This document shows, one piece after another, positions 1 through 13,083 of a stretch of DNA of 64,000 nt. Source of the stretch: Cenococcum geophilum 1.58 (Eukaryota > Ascomycota > Dothideomycetes > Gloniales > Gloniaceae); NCBI GenBank assembly GCA_001692895.1, contig KV748184.1, positions 682,001-746,000 of the forward strand, read 5' to 3'. The position numbers and the translations under genes were made by a program. How positions within the stretch are numbered: the stretch's first letter is position 1; every line of letters begins with the position of its first letter. The notes beneath the pieces are model-generated. The model did no database searches and had not been told where the DNA came from. It was given only the letters and a program-made list of their open reading frames with translations.

Positions 1-162
1 ATAATAGCAGATAAGTGCAGGGAGGTCGAGAACACATTAGTGGCGTCTTGTAATAAGGAAATAACCAGGGAGAAAAGTGTAAGGAAGAAAGCAAGGTGCG
101 AGCAAACACAAGAATTAAAAATTAGGCGTGAAAAAGTTAAGCCAACCCAACGCTCAGACTAA
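1..162 (+). pseudogene. Open charged frame entering from the left edge, unrecognised
   Basis: Frame 1 is open for 53 codons from the window edge to a TAA at 160-162. It is rich in Lys, Glu and Arg (for example EITREKSVRKKARCEQTQEL), as in a coiled-coil or nucleic-acid-binding tail. The base composition is less TpA-rich than the DNA after 180. It could be the C-terminal tail of a transposase or other element protein, but no diagnostic motif is visible and the 5' part is outside the window. It may be a chance frame. Confidence 0.25.
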
Positions 163-1479
163 GGCTTTATAGGGCTTAGTCAAATACTAAGCCATAATAG
201 GTAGGTAGCGTTTTCTGGTCTATAACTAGTTATACTTATCGGTTTTAGTTTGTTCCGCGACACATAAGGCTCTAATATAGCGAAGCTCTTATATAGCGAG
301 GCTAAAGGGGCGCCTAAGAACGCTAACAAACAATTACTAGTCCTAAAACGAGCTAAATCTAACATACTAAATACGGATATAGTTAACCTCTTTTCACAGC
401 GGTTAATTGACCTATTTCCTGAAAACAGGTTCTAGTTCCTAGAACTAGATCTAGTATACACAGACTCCCCCTCTACTAGTATATATTATAAGGGAAACGC
501 ATCGTTATTACTATCTCCTTAGCAACGCCTTACTTATTCCCTTTAGAATATAACCCTCGCCAGTGTCTATTTTATATAGGTGACGAGCGTTTATCTCTAT
601 TTATTTACACCAGATGCAAAAATCCCCTATAATATACCCCTTGGAATTAAACTAAATTGATAGTAATTCCCTCCTAAGTTGGTTAGGTTTTAATATATCT
701 TATTAGCTCTGGGGTATTACAGACCTTATTGCTTCTTTAAGAGAAGCTAACCGTAACAAGTATTATAGTAAAGGTCGTCCTATTGATTATGGCATATAGC
801 TACAAACTTCGCCGTCTTCTACTTATTATATTAACGGTATATAAAACTAGTAGACAAAGCAAGCCAATATAATATCCATTTACTTCACAGTTTGTATTAC
901 TTTACCACTTTAAACAAGGGCGGCACTATATTTTAGTTACTAGGTTCCCGAAGGATACTAGTGATATTAGTGTCTTAAGAGGGCTCTAAAGCCATTTTCT
1001 TTATAAGAGGATGTATAGATAAAATATACTAAATCTTAGAGGGCAGTAGGAGTATAAATACCGCTCCTTACGTTCTTATAACGCTAAGGCCGAAGAGCGG
1101 AAATTCTCAGGCACGACTAAATTGTAATTATATTAAAGCTTGTCCATAACCTAGGCTCTAAGGCGTATATCCTTCTCCAATATATCCTGCAGCGCTTAGT
1201 ATTTGTTTAGTAATATACAAATACACTTTTAAGTGTTGTCCCATAATCGGCCTTAGTAGTGCAGTTATATAAGGCTAAGTAGGCGGCGAATACGGTGAAA
1301 AAGAGGTCGTAGAGAAGAGGCGATAAGGACTATGGCCAGTAGAGAGATTTATAAAGGTGTTGCTAGGTTTTCAAGTACCAAAAGAGTTAGGCTCTCTCGC
1401 GGTAATAGGAGGAAGCTTAGCTAATATAGCAAATTGCAATAATGCGCTGCCGGTGTTTATAACATTATTTAAATAATAA
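163..1479. other. RIP-degraded DNA, no identifiable gene
   Basis: AT-rich sequence with TAG/TAA in every frame. A minus-strand open stretch (180-365) and patchy plus-strand frames (about 420-650 and 780-1400) look like remnants of coding DNA because their stops are mostly TAG and TAA, but no protein family can be recognised. Confidence 0.5.
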
Positions 1480-2565
1480 GTCTTTTCTTTATAGAGGACT
1501 AAATGAGTTATAGGCCGGCTGACTTATCGCTACTAAGCATATAAAGGTGGAGAACTTATAAAAGTCCTTCCTACCTTGTGCACATACCTACCTCATATAC
1601 ACATTTTTCTTTCCTTAATAATAATTTAATGCCTTAATAAAAAATTTTAAAATTTAAATATATTATACTTATAAGTATAGAAAATAAGTAATTGAACTTT
1701 TTTTTAAAAAATATTTAATAGCCACTAAGTTACCTATCCATTTGGCTTTTTTTAAATAGCTAATAACTTAATAAATACATTTTTTTTCTAAAAAAAAAGC
1801 TCCTATATTAATTCCCAAAGTTTTCTAGTATAATATATGAAAAATCTAAGCTATTTTATAGTTGCGTTAAAAAGTTTTAAAAACAGATTTTTTTAGTGGG
1901 AGATTTAGTGTGGCCGTACACGAAGTAGGAGCGTGTACAAGGTAGAAAGGACTTCTAAGCTTACTATAAGCGAGTCTCTTAACTTCAATCCAATATACAA
2001 AAACTTGTCTATATACGCAAACGATAACGAGATATTCTTAACATAGAAGTAACTAGATAGAAATAAAACACCAAGCTAAGAAAATCCTAATTAACGCCTT
2101 AATTCTTAATGCCGAAAGACAAGAATATAATTGCAAAAATCTTCCTTATAAGAAATTTCTTATACCTTAGACCTCTTAGGATCTCTATCTACGGTGGGAT
2201 CCACCTTTCTCTTACGTACCCTTCTCCTTAATATCTCTTCTAATAAATCCTCTAATGCCTTTCCTGGTTAATCTCCTTACTTATAAGGTTTGCCCCTCTT
2301 AGCTATCTCTATTATAACATCTTTAAGTAATTTATATATCTTAGCATGACGGCGAAAGAGACGGGGATTCTCAGCATAGTATAATGCAAGTCTATTTAGT
2401 GGTATATCCACGGCTAAAACCCAAGTAGGATACCAGCATATTACTACAATAGGGCCAAACATAGATACGAATGATTTATAACTAAGGCTTTAGAGACATC
2501 TTAAGTCCTTTATTATAAAACAAGAAGGTAACTACGAAACAAGATACTTTAGTTATCTACGCAAA
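1480..2565. repeat. Dispersed repeat, copy A (partner at 16985-17625)
   Basis: Two blocks here match copy B in the same orientation: about 1480-1563 (shared core CTACTAAGCATATRAAGGTRG) and about 2025-2565 (shared core TGGAAGTAACTAGATAGAAA with RIP-type differences). Copy A has about 450 extra bases between the blocks (1564-2024) that copy B lacks. The differences are mostly transitions. Both copies include the same minus-strand relic frame. Confidence 0.75.
2150..2462 (-). pseudogene. Relic of an unrecognised repeated protein (copy A)
   Basis: The minus frame starts with MFGPIVVICWYPTW at 2462 and is open to 2277. It continues through TAG stops to a basic segment (LEDLLEEILRRRVRKRKV) near 2175. 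The stops are those expected from CAG/CAA codons after RIP. Copy B at 17215-17530 preserves the same reading frame (IYKPLKDVIIEIA, then a basic RRGTRKRKV). The basic tail could be a nuclear localisation signal. I do not recognise the family. Confidence 0.45.
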
Positions 2566-3990
2566 ATCATGGCATCGGAAATCGTTAATATTTTAAATAA
2601 GGGAGATGCAACTCCAAGAAACGTTATAAGATTAGCTAAGCTATTCCCTGCTTACTTATTAGTATTACTAAATAAATATAAGTGTTTTATAAACATACCT
2701 AAAGGCACCAGCAAACCTTTAATATAAACCTCTTTTGGTTAAAGTAAGTCTATTTTAGCCTCGCCATAGCTCTCCATTAGCTCAGGTAAGACTGTCTTAG
2801 TTTCGCTACAGCCTTCTAGGCTCTTAAGGTAATTAGCGTACATTTCCGTATCTTCTTATATATCACCCTCTATATTGTCGTCAATTTTATAAGAGTTAAC
2901 CTTATTAGGTATTTAAGTAGGTGTATAAGGCATCTGTTTCTGCATAGGGTTAAAAAGCTACAATTGTTTCTTCTCCCTGCTGGCAGATGCTATGTCTTTA
3001 TTATTAATACGATTCTAAAATAATTTAAGGTTTCTAGCAAGTTAACAAACAGGTATATTATCTTTGGGGCGATAGCATATCGTAATATTTCTATAAGTAC
3101 TAATTAAGGACCTATAGGTTATATTAGCAATATATCTAAGCTTAGTTAAGGTAATATATATAATATCTGGTATTCTTATAAAGATAGTAAGGGATATATA
3201 GTTAAGAGGTTAGATTTAAAGGTGAGTTAAATTAATGGTATATAAGAGCTAGGAGTACAACGTTTATATTCCATTTCTCTCTTAGGGCGGAGTTAGGATA
3301 AAAGGTAGAAAGGAAAGGCGGAGTATACTAGCCGCTCTTTTCCACTTTATGTGGTATTTATAGTACAATATTTAGTAGCTGTGATTACTTTTAGCTCATA
3401 TATCGTCTGCGCCCGAGACTATAGGCGCCTAAAGTGATCTACAAGTAAAGCATTAAGTGAGGCATTATTAGGGGTAGCCATTAGCTAAGCTGTTACTGAA
3501 TTTAAACGGCTAACAATTCCCAATAGACGCTATATGCCTTAGTAGGGTTTAGAGGCGTTTATATAAAGTTGTAAACTAAAACTGGAAGTTAATAATAACC
3601 CCTAATAACGCCTCTCTTAGCAGGAATAGCATTATATAATCTACTTCCGACGCCTATCCTTCCCAGGGCAAGACACTGCCTAAGTAGTAGACTTATCCTA
3701 GCCAGTTAATCTTATATATTAACCCCCTATCTGTAGCAAAGGAGCTATTAATACCTCCAGGGTAGTTTAATTAGCATTCTAGCTAAGCCCTTTATAAGCG
3801 CTCCGCCTTATATAGGCGGTAATCAACTCCTATTAATCTGCCTTATATTAGGGGAGATCTTTTACTTAAAGCGCTAGGCAGCCGGTACTTAGAGGTTTAT
3901 AGGCTTATTCTATATCCTAATAACATTAACTACAATTTCTCCTTAAGTGGTATCTATAACCCCAAGTACCTATAAGCGCAGCGTCCCTAA
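2566..3990. other. RIP-degraded DNA, no identifiable gene
   Basis: TpA-rich sequence broken in all frames. No LTR, tandem repeat or protein motif is visible. Confidence 0.5.
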
Positions 3991-4260
3991 ATTGTTAGCT
4001 AGTAAGTAAACGTTTATAGATAGAGAAACCGACTTTAAAGACGACGGCAACGTAGAGGCGTTAGCTAGTTTAGAAAGTGACTTTAGTAATGAAGATTAAG
4101 AATAAAACGCAGAGATATTATATGACGGAGAAAATGGTTTTAGTACTGAAGATCAAGAAATAGGGGCAGATAGTAATAAAGAGATATTAAGCAATAAGGC
4201 TATATAGGCGACAGTTAGATACGGTGGCCTTAGCTTTATAGTCTTAAATCTATAAGTATA
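3990..4260 (+). pseudogene. Acidic low-complexity coding relic
   Basis: A plus frame reads through TAA/TAG positions and gives an Asp/Glu/Ser/Asn-rich protein segment (for example TDFKDDGNVEALASLESDF, then GENGFSTEDQEIGADSNKE). Such acidic linkers are common in fungal nuclear proteins. Composition alone is too weak for a functional call. No partner domain is recognisable on either side. Confidence 0.3.
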
Positions 4261-4880
4261 GGATATAAATATAAAGAAGATTTCTAATAAAAGCTAGTAA
4301 AAGGGTTAAAACTTTAGCCTCTTTTTATTTAGCCTATCACGAAACGAAATAATATTTCACCATTCCTACTAGAGTCTTTGCCCGCTTGACTTATAGTGAG
4401 CTATAAAGTATTCGCGATAATCTATGCTTTTACTCAAATAAATTTATTTACTACCTTGAAAGCAATAATAGAAGGTAAATCTATACTAACGACCTAGAAT
4501 TTTTTAAATTTCTTATAGACCAGGGACGCATACCACGTTAGTAACTATTAGTTATATTTAAGACTACGGTACTTATAGATTTATATCTTAAGGATATAAA
4601 CATATTTTTTTATAATGTTTTCTTTTTATTTAAATCATTTCTCTACTTATAGTACACAGCGGTTATTCATCTATTCTAGTGTAGTGGGGAGGGGTAGTTA
4701 GGTTACGCAAGGGGGCTTAAACTTGTGGCTACGCTTATAGGGCTATTTACGTAGAAACTTCTCCAAGTATATATAAGGGGTCTTTATCTAGGAACTTCTT
4801 CAATATTTCTAGATCTGGAACTTATATATTTCTTTTTTTTATAGTTCTAGTATTTTCCTAACATTTACTTCTTATTTACA
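4261..4880. other. RIP-degraded DNA, no identifiable gene
   Basis: AT-rich sequence without readable frames. It runs into the minisatellite that begins near 4900. Confidence 0.45.
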
Positions 4881-4899
4881 TACTAGACATTAATAGAGG

Positions 4900-5345
4900 G
4901 CGCTAGGTTAAATTACCCTACTTATACAATCACTCTGCTTATATAATCACTCTACTCGCACGATCACCTAGCTCGTACGATTACCTAGTTTACACAATCA
5001 CCTAGCTTACACAATTACCCAGCTCGCACAATCACCCAGTTTGCACAATCGCCCAGCTCGCACAATCACCTAGCTTGTAGGATTGCCCAGCTCCTATAAG
5101 CACTATGCTCACACGGTCACCTAGCTCGCACGATCACCTAGCTTATAAAATCGGCCAGCTCCCACGAGCATCCAGCTTACACGATCACCCAGTTCGCACA
5201 ATCACCTAGCTTATACAATCACCTAGCTCACAGGATTGCCTAGCTCCCACAAGCACTATACTCGCACAATCACCTAGCTCGTAGGATCGCCTAGCTCCTA
5301 TAAGTATCCAGCTCACATAATCGCCTAGCTCGTAGGATTAAAGCC
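4900..5345. repeat. 17-bp minisatellite, block 1
   Basis: About 25 imperfect head-to-tail copies of a 17-bp unit, consensus AGCTCGCACAATCACCY. The spacing between successive AGCT/AGTT cores is 17 bp. Many units differ by transitions (CCCAGC to CCTAGC, CGCACA to TATACA). Seventeen is not a multiple of three, so the array is unlikely to be coding. It is preceded by a segment containing AGAGGGCGCTAGGTTAAATT, which recurs before block 2. Confidence 0.85.
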
Positions 5346-5374
5346 GCGAAGTTATTAAACCTATTAATACCCTA

Positions 5375-5515
5375 TTTACACGCTAGGCATTAATTAGAGG
5401 GCGCTAAGTTAAATTACTCTACTCGCACAATCACCTAGCTTGTAGGATCCCCAGCTTCTACAAGCCCCTAGCTCCTACAACCTCCTAGCTTATAGAACCG
5501 AAGCCATAGCCGCTA
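5375..5515. repeat. 17-bp minisatellite, block 2 with repeated leader
   Basis: A second, shorter run of the same 17-bp unit, preceded by a leader (ATTAGAGGGCGCTAAGTTAA) nearly identical to that before block 1 at about 4890. Leader plus array was therefore duplicated as one larger unit. Confidence 0.75.
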
Positions 5516-5559
5516 AATCCGTTAAGATCCTAGCTATATATTTAGAGGACGCTATACCT

Positions 5560-6830
5560 AACTACCTAGCTCGCTCTTTTTATAGAATTCCTTAATTAAT
5601 TAATAGTACCTATTCGGAAAATGTTTCCTAATGTTTTCCCATAACATAAATCTCTTATTACGCAATTCCACGAGGAGATCCTCTTCCTTAACTATCCATG
5701 CCGGCTCTTTAGCGCGAAGAAGATTGCTATAATAGCGCTAATATATACCCGGTGTTCTCCCCTATAGGGTTTTTATAATATTATCCTATAATAAAACTAA
5801 AAGCGATACTTAGTGACCTAGCTCTATAAGGATTTAATCTTCGTAAAATATCTATATAGTTTAAGACTAGGGCTCCCATAAGGCTAGGACCCGAAAATAT
5901 AAACTACTTATACCTTAGGTCAATAAAGCACCCTATATAATTCCACTAATATTAGTCCAGTTTATATAAATAAGGGCTCATTTTATAGCTCTATACTAGA
6001 GCTATAAAATAGGTCTCTATTAGTAAAATATAGAGCTATATTAGTGGGGCTATAGGGGGTATATTGTTTTAATAGTGGTGGGGAATACGCGGGCTTACTC
6101 CGGCACAAGTTTATAATATTTCGGCAAGAACAGTATTAGCAGGGCCTTAAATTCCATTCCAACTTTTAAGCACCTAGTTATTAAAGAAAGTCTACTATAG
6201 GGAAACGAATATACATTACATAGCTAGATTAGTACGAATTTCCCATCTATTAGCATATAATCCTTAATGGTTTTAAGGACTTCTTTACACTGCTTACCCT
6301 CTATATAACTAATAAACGCAAAACTGCATCTTAGTGACTACCTATTTCTTTCGGCCTCATCTAACGCATACGCAATAACCACCTTTAGTGATAGATACTG
6401 GACTATCCTTATCTCCTCTTTGCCCTCATTTATTCTAGTCTGCACTATATATATAAAAAAATGCTAGCGCTTTAGAGAATTATCATAATATCTATCCACT
6501 ACTCTATTAAGCGTAAATACTAGCCTATCTTTATCCTTAGAAATTCCCGTTAGTATCTACTCGCTAGTAGGGCTACGGATTATATTAATATACTTTAGGA
6601 GTTCAGGGTCATCCAATAACTGGCGGACGATCTTTATACTATAACGTCTATATCCTAATACCACTTCAAGTCCATGCCTTTAGCAATTATTAAAATAAGA
6701 TTTTGCCGTTATAAGAAACCTGTTAACAAAATCCTTATAGCTGTTAGTTTTCTTCTATAAAAACGTAAACTAGTTACTTATATAAACTTCCGAATGCTTA
6801 AATGCTCTAGTTAAACTAAAAGCAGTTAGC
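5560..6830 (-). pseudogene. Unrecognised frame-intact protein relic (about 420 codons)
   Basis: One minus-strand frame stays in register from about 6830 down to about 5560. It is interrupted almost only by TAG/TAA, with a single TGA. Between stops it reads as ordinary globular protein: FNNC, then GLEVVLGYRRYSIKIVRQLL, then EEIRIVQYLSLKVVIAYALD, then FISYIEGKQCKEVLKTIKDY, then SNLLRAKEPAWIVKEEDLL, ending near FPNRYYQLIKEFYKKSELGS. No indel is needed to hold the frame, so point mutation alone inactivated it. The start is not determined; short repeated segments lie around 6800-6900. The family is unknown to me. Confidence 0.5.
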
Positions 6831-8270
6831 TAAATAATATTATCTCTAACTAGTGCTTCTATGGCTAAACTAAAAACGGTTGGCTAAAGGATGTAATCCC
6901 TAACTAGTACTACTAGAGTAAGGCAAGGTAATATCTTAGTCTTATTATCTTTAACCGTTAGGGATTTAAGAGGTAATAATTGCGTAGGGGTTAAAGATAT
7001 ACTTAGTTCCCCCTTAAAGTAGTCTTAAATAAGCCTATCCTCCACTCTAAAGCATATAGAGAGGGTACTAATATCACTAGGGTAGGTTAGGTCCTTATTA
7101 GCATTCGTAGAAGAGGGAAAGGGCTAGCTTAACATGTTAACACTAAAAGGAGTTACCGTCACTCTAATACCGTTGGGAGAGTTAAGCTTAGGAAGTATTT
7201 ATTTCTTATTAACATCTACTAAAAAGTAGGGAAGATGGGACTGAACGCTTATCATTATATCATCAACACTAGAGTTAAGCTTAGTAGGTATTGGTTCCTT
7301 ATTAATATCTACTAAAGTAGAAGGGTAAAGATAGGGCTAGATGTTACTCGTTATATTATTAACATAAGAGTTGGTAATATTCTCGTTAGCCTTATCTAAT
7401 AATAAGTCTCTAGTATATATAATTCGCCTTTAGTTACTTATAGAGCTAGTTGCCTAATAGTTCAGAGTTACCATAGGAAGTTATTAATAGATTTTCGTTG
7501 CCGGTTATAGAAGGGAAGTATTTATAGGAAATAGAAATGGGGTGTATTAAGTAAGTATTTATATGAGGAAAGTACGGCAGAGCTGCTGGTACTAAGCGGC
7601 TTCCTATACAGGGCTACCTAAATCCCCCACAAGCCAAAGTATATAGCGTGTACGCCTATAGCTAAATCTAAACACGCTAATAACTTAGAAATACTGTAAA
7701 AGTCTATATATAAGGTTTATTATTGGTTGCACTTATATCTAAATACCTTATTATATCCTAAGGGAACGGCTCAGCGTTTAAATGCGATAGGGCCAAATAG
7801 AAGCAAATAGTAAGGCTTGCTCCTATAGTTCTCAGAGCTTAAAGAATTATACTAAGACGGTCGGCCTATATAGGACATTTTACTCTTAATTTTGTGGTGG
7901 AGACTTAGCGACTAAAAGAGCAAATACCCTGCATTTTTAGGTACTACTTATATAGGTAGTAGTATTATAGGGCACAAATTTGCACAAGGCATAGCTGCGT
8001 TAATTAGGGTAAGATACGCTGCTAATTTCGTAAGGCGAGACAGGCACTGCTTATATTAGGCTTTAATTCAAGCGCCTATCTTTAATAATCCATACAGCTA
8101 CACCCCTACACGCACCACCCGCCACTTATTTTTATATATTATCTTATATAGGATCCCACGGGAGCCCCTAAATAGGTTTATTGGTTAATTCCCCTTAGGA
8201 TTTCTTATTCTCTAAAACTAAAACATAACTTAATAAAAACGTGCTGGTTATAATATTTATATTAAAACTA
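6831..8270. other. RIP-degraded DNA with short internal duplication
   Basis: No clear gene is seen. Around 6800-6900 a segment with GGCTAAACTAAAAACGGTTG is present twice as diverged copies about 55-60 bp apart (GTTAAACTAAAAGCAGTTAG is the partner). The rest is broken in all frames. Confidence 0.4.
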
Positions 8271-8520
8271 ACCAGTAGCACTTCTGATAGCTTTTAACAT
8301 ACGCCAGCTTATAGCCTTCTAGTTTACTTTATTTAACCCATTACCTTTTAGTTTCTTATTTACGCGTTCCAAAATTTTTTGCCTTTTAGATAAATTCATA
8401 TCATTCCAGCCGCGCCCTAAGCTAATAATACTTCTAGCTTCCTTATTCGTAAATTTCTGCTAATCCTTATTAAAAAAGGCGCCTTAGCCTAGGCCTATAT
8501 ACTTACCAGGAAACGCTACT
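8270..8520 (-). pseudogene. Short relic of a basic protein
   Basis: The minus frame from about 8520 reads NKEARSIISLGRGWNDMN, then KRQKILERVNKKLKGNGLN, then ISWRMLKAIRSATG, with only one or two TAG stops in about 80 codons. The segment is basic and helical. No family is recognised, and the sequence on both sides is too decayed to extend the frame. Confidence 0.35.
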
Positions 8521-9473
8521 ACTACTCTAGGTCATGCTGAACTGCATCCTATACCTGCTTTACAGTAGCATTAGCCCTAATGTCTATTATACGTAGTAGT
8601 GTTTAAAAATGGGTATTAGTGAAATTACTAGGTCCTAATATATCGTGGCGAAGCGGGGTTTCATAAATAGAGAATTTTAAGTTATTTAAGTGTCTTGGCT
8701 AACGCCACCAAAATCACCCCTACTAGTTTGGTTTTATAAGACTAGTCCTCCTACCTTCCCTAGGATCGCACTAACTATTTAGCTAAACGCCGCCGGTTCT
8801 GGCAGCCGCGCCGAACGCAGCCCACCTAATACTTCTACCATATCACGGAATATATAGAAGAACTATGTAAAGTTATGATTTAGGTAGCCCCTGGCTAATA
8901 TATTAGATCTTTCTCTCACTAATAGCCCTAGGGTTGCTGCGAGGAGTTAAAGCGCTAGAAGTTACTTACTATAGCTAATCCGCTATATTATAAAAGTAAA
9001 AGGAGCCAGGGCTCCTAGGTATAATAGCTAAGTCAATAATAACAGTTACATTTTCCCCAGTTATTAGAAGGATAATTTATTTCGTAAATTACAAAACCTT
9101 TCTAACGCTCCGCATAAGCCAGAAAAATAATTTACTTATAGAGTAAAAGATTACCTTTATACTATTTTCCAATACTAAAAATAGAACTCTTAATAAAATA
9201 TAATTATAAAAATGGCCAATGCAAGGCCTGCGTACCTATATTATATATTAGTAAACTAATAGCTAAAATTAGGAGAGGCTTTGTATATTAAAATTGACCT
9301 TACAGCCTTAATTTCCGTCTTAGTGGTTTGCGCTGCTATCCCAATTATACCCATATACCCGCAACCTAATAGCCAAGCCAGAAATGCGTATTTAGAGCGA
9401 TCCTGTTAAAGCTATAATCGCAAATACCAACCAAGAATGATACTAGCGTAATAAAGTTAGACGTGCTAGACCT
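8521..9473. other. RIP-degraded DNA, no identifiable gene
   Basis: Broken in all six frames. No repeat structure or protein motif is visible. Confidence 0.45.
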
Positions 9474-9890
9474 TAAAATCTTTAACTAATATTTCGGAGA
9501 GGTATATTACCTAGAAGAAAATAATAAGTAAGCAGAAAAGGGCACTATATAACGCTATTTTAATAATAAAAGGGTTCGGATGCTATAAAAACCAAGTAGT
9601 TGCGATGAGGAAGAGGGTAAAGTAAGTAAATCTGCTAACGGGAGCCATAATCCCAAATATCTAAGAAAATGGAAAAGAATAAGGATAAAAGTAGAAGCAG
9701 GGTAGCTTATAATGATATTGTTTCTTAGAAATAAGGCGGGCTATATAAACGCCATATTATCACCGCTAAATAACTTAACTAAGCGGCTTCCTAATGAGTT
9801 GTTGCCCCAACCTCAGGCAACAAATAACTAAAGAAGGCACTCAGGGCGTGTGGGGGTTAGTTACCTTCTCTATTCTATTACTAGATCGAG
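9474..9890 (+). pseudogene. Unrecognised coding relic
   Basis: The plus frame reads LKIFNQYFGEVYYLEENNK, then EEEGKVSKSANGSHNPKY, then AGYINAILSPLNNLTKRLP, with TAG/TAA stops at positions compatible with former Gln codons. It continues to about 9890. The acidic-then-basic character and preserved register suggest a former gene. I cannot assign a family. Confidence 0.3.
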
Positions 9891-12800
9891 TATTTAATAC
9901 TATTTATAATTTTAGGTAATACTAAATAGAAAAAGAGAAGAGTATAAATCTTTTATTTCAGCTAGTAACTTACAAGTTTTCTACATCCTTATACCCCGCA
10001 TTAATCTTCGTCTCCTAGCTGTACGCTTATAGTGCGGCGCTATAGTTCACAAGCACTAAAATTGTATAGATACTCTACCGGACCTTCTATTAACTTGGTC
10101 TTAATATTAAACCTAAAGTGTCTTAGAATAGGCTGGCTTGCTAGTATAGTTAATACCTATATCTTCTTTCCCTCTTCATCCTGCTTTTTTACTACTATTT
10201 TAATAAGTGTTCTGCCCAGACCAGACTTTTGATAAAACTTATGTACAGTAAGAGTAGAGATTTTCATTAGGCAATCTTGGGAGTACCTAGCACAAAATTA
10301 GCTATACCCCTAGGCCTATAACTTAAGAACCATACTAATGCCCCTTAGCATAAGTTTGTTCCTTATAAAACTTAATATTATCTAGGTTTTTATCTTAACG
10401 TAGATTTTCGATACCCTTTAGGAGGCTATTAAAAATACCTTCGTTTTATTAGCTTGCAAACTTATACTAGATAGATAGTAGTACTATATAAATATCCCCC
10501 TCTAGCAGTAGCTAAGGTTCTAGGCCACTTATAATAAGGACGCCAGAAATTATAGTTTCGCTAATTAATACTGTTAAATCTTGCCTGGCCTATAGCGACT
10601 TAACTACCTTAGCTTCGTTTTTATTGTATAGGCTTTCTATACTATAAACCCTTAAGGTAGAACTAAGAAACGTATTAATAAGATCAACTGCGTAGGAGTT
10701 ATATATGTTTATTAAGAATTCTTTAAAATATAGTCTCCAAATCTTAAAAAATGGGGAGGTTTTAAAAGCTAAAATAATAACATAGGTTGCTTAAAATACG
10801 TCTATATGCGTAAGCAGTTGGATTTAATAAGTAGCCATTATAGAAGAGAGCGAAGAAAAGTAAAATTGGTAGCAGAAGGAGGAATACCCTTAAAAGATAT
10901 ATGGAGAAGTCATAATATTAATTAGACGAGACTATTAGGACCATCGCGGATATAATAGCTATAGCCCCTACTCCAACCAATAGAATTAGGTTCTTTAGTA
11001 TTACTATTCCACCCTTCCTTTAGATAGCATCTAGTAAAGGATTCTGTACGGCAGGTATAGCTAAGAATTATCGCCGCATGTATTATGCTAATTCATCATT
11101 ATACATTTTGTGTCTGCTTAGTGTTACCTAATACTTGACCTTTAGAAACGTATGTATGTAAGCCTAACGCTGCTAAATACCATTAGATGCAAAGATAAGG
11201 TGCTAAGGCGAAAGATATAGTTTTCTAAGCTAGATACAAATAACTACTATTAAGGGTCTATAGTGGATAAACGCGGCCTCCACTTTAAAACATTCTCTAT
11301 ACCTTTCTCTTTAATATAGTCCTCTAAGCCTTGGAGATTCCTCTAAATTATAGTCTGCAATTTAATTAGAATAGATACCGTATAAGAAATATTAAACGTA
11401 CTTAAAACGTATATGCGTTAGAGTGGTTACACATTAATTTAAGGAAAGTGGTTAAATAGATAATATCCCGTACTTATTACCCTTTAGTTTTTCTATAAAG
11501 AGCACTAAGGAACTCCTGTTAAGACTTAAAAAAGGAATGAATTAAGGAGTAAAAGAGTTTATCCACAGTCCTCTTATCTAGGTAAATACAGAGAATTTCA
11601 CTTAATATTAAATTATCAAGTATTTAAGCGACTTATCGGTATTTTAGGCAGTTAGGATTTCCTAGACCCATACCTACTGTTTATTAATCTTTTAGGCCTA
11701 TAGTAATTTAAACCTCCAATAGGCCAGTGCTAAGACACGACTTTAGAGGTTCCGTTTGCTGGCCTTATATACCCTTAAGTTAGTAAGTACTAGAATATAA
11801 AGAAGTTTTAAGCTTAGTAGTTGATCTAGGACGACTTTCTAATATAATTAAAGACGCCTTTTCTAGATCTATACCGGCGTATAATAAGGCACTTACTCCT
11901 AGGCTAAGGTCAGTAATTAATACACTATAGCTCAAATCTCGATCCTAGCTGCTAGTGATGGTTATAAGAGGCTGCTAAATATACTAGTCTAAGACTAATA
12001 GGGTCTAGCGAATTACGGCTTAAAAGAGCAAGCTAATTGTTAAAGAAGTAGCACCTATATTAAAGAATAAAGTGGCCGTAAATAGCTAGCAGAAATAGGG
12101 CAGACTAGGAAATAGTTTAAAAGGAGCGGTAAAAATAGCGAAGTTAAGGAAGTAATAAATAAAAGCTGTAGAAGAACGCGATAAGGCAACTAGTAAAGTG
12201 GATGGTGAAGGCAATTATATATCCCTAGCGTGACGGGGCGAAATTAGCTTTATATATTACTCATCTCTATCCTATACCCTTAAGATTTAAAGCATTCTTA
12301 GGTTTATTAAGGCGTTTTAGCCTTTAATTCTTACGGGACGCATTATCGCATTATTAAAAAGAAATTGACGGGAGCTTCTAAACTTTACGGCAGCGGGTAA
12401 GCTATATCTAATTAACTAGGGAGACGGCTATATATCCTTACTTCAATCAGCTATTTAGTTTTCCATTATAGATCTTTAGAGGAGCATAAGTTATAGTAGT
12501 AAAGTTTAGTATAGTGTGGCGTCTTAGGGGTAATAAGGCGAGGGGCCAATATACACCAAGCTAAAATTGCAGGGGTATTATCGTTGCGATTATAATAATA
12601 ATTCCCTGCAACGTTTCCTGCTTCTCTTACTCTTATACCCTATTACCTTCTTTTTTTAGTTTAACTAACCTATAGGATTATAAATGCCTCTCTACTTTAG
12701 CAGTGTAGTAAAATAGATTTTAACACTATGGTAATTCTATTCCGTGGCCTTTCCCTTCCTAAGGCTGATTATTATTTACTATAGGATAGAGAAGCAGTCT

Positions 12801-13080
12801 TTCCTAGTACACTATTATAGCTCGCTCGCACCGTCCGTCCTTATTACACCGTAGGTTTACCTTCTATTACTCCTCTCCTAAGGGATACTTATAGATAATA
12901 GTTATTGTTAAATAAAATCAAGCTGTTTACGTAATTCCTATATTCTACTAATGAAGGCGAAGCGGTGAAAGCCTATAAAAGAGTAGTAGATAAAATTCTG
13001 GAGGCCTTACCCACCAACTATAGAGAGGCGCTTAGCTTAAATAAAACCCTAACGGTCTTAGGCCCCTAAAACACCCTAGC
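9891..13080. other. Long RIP-degraded stretch, no identifiable gene
   Basis: About 3.2 kb of AT-rich sequence. The plus-strand open stretch at 10032-10232 has no recognisable content. No LTR, inverted repeat or tandem array is visible. Confidence 0.45.
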
Positions 13081-13083
13081 AAT

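Noticed and set aside
4900-5515. CRISPR-like array
   Set aside because: Units abut with no spacers, the host is a fungus, and the units are diverged; this is a minisatellite.
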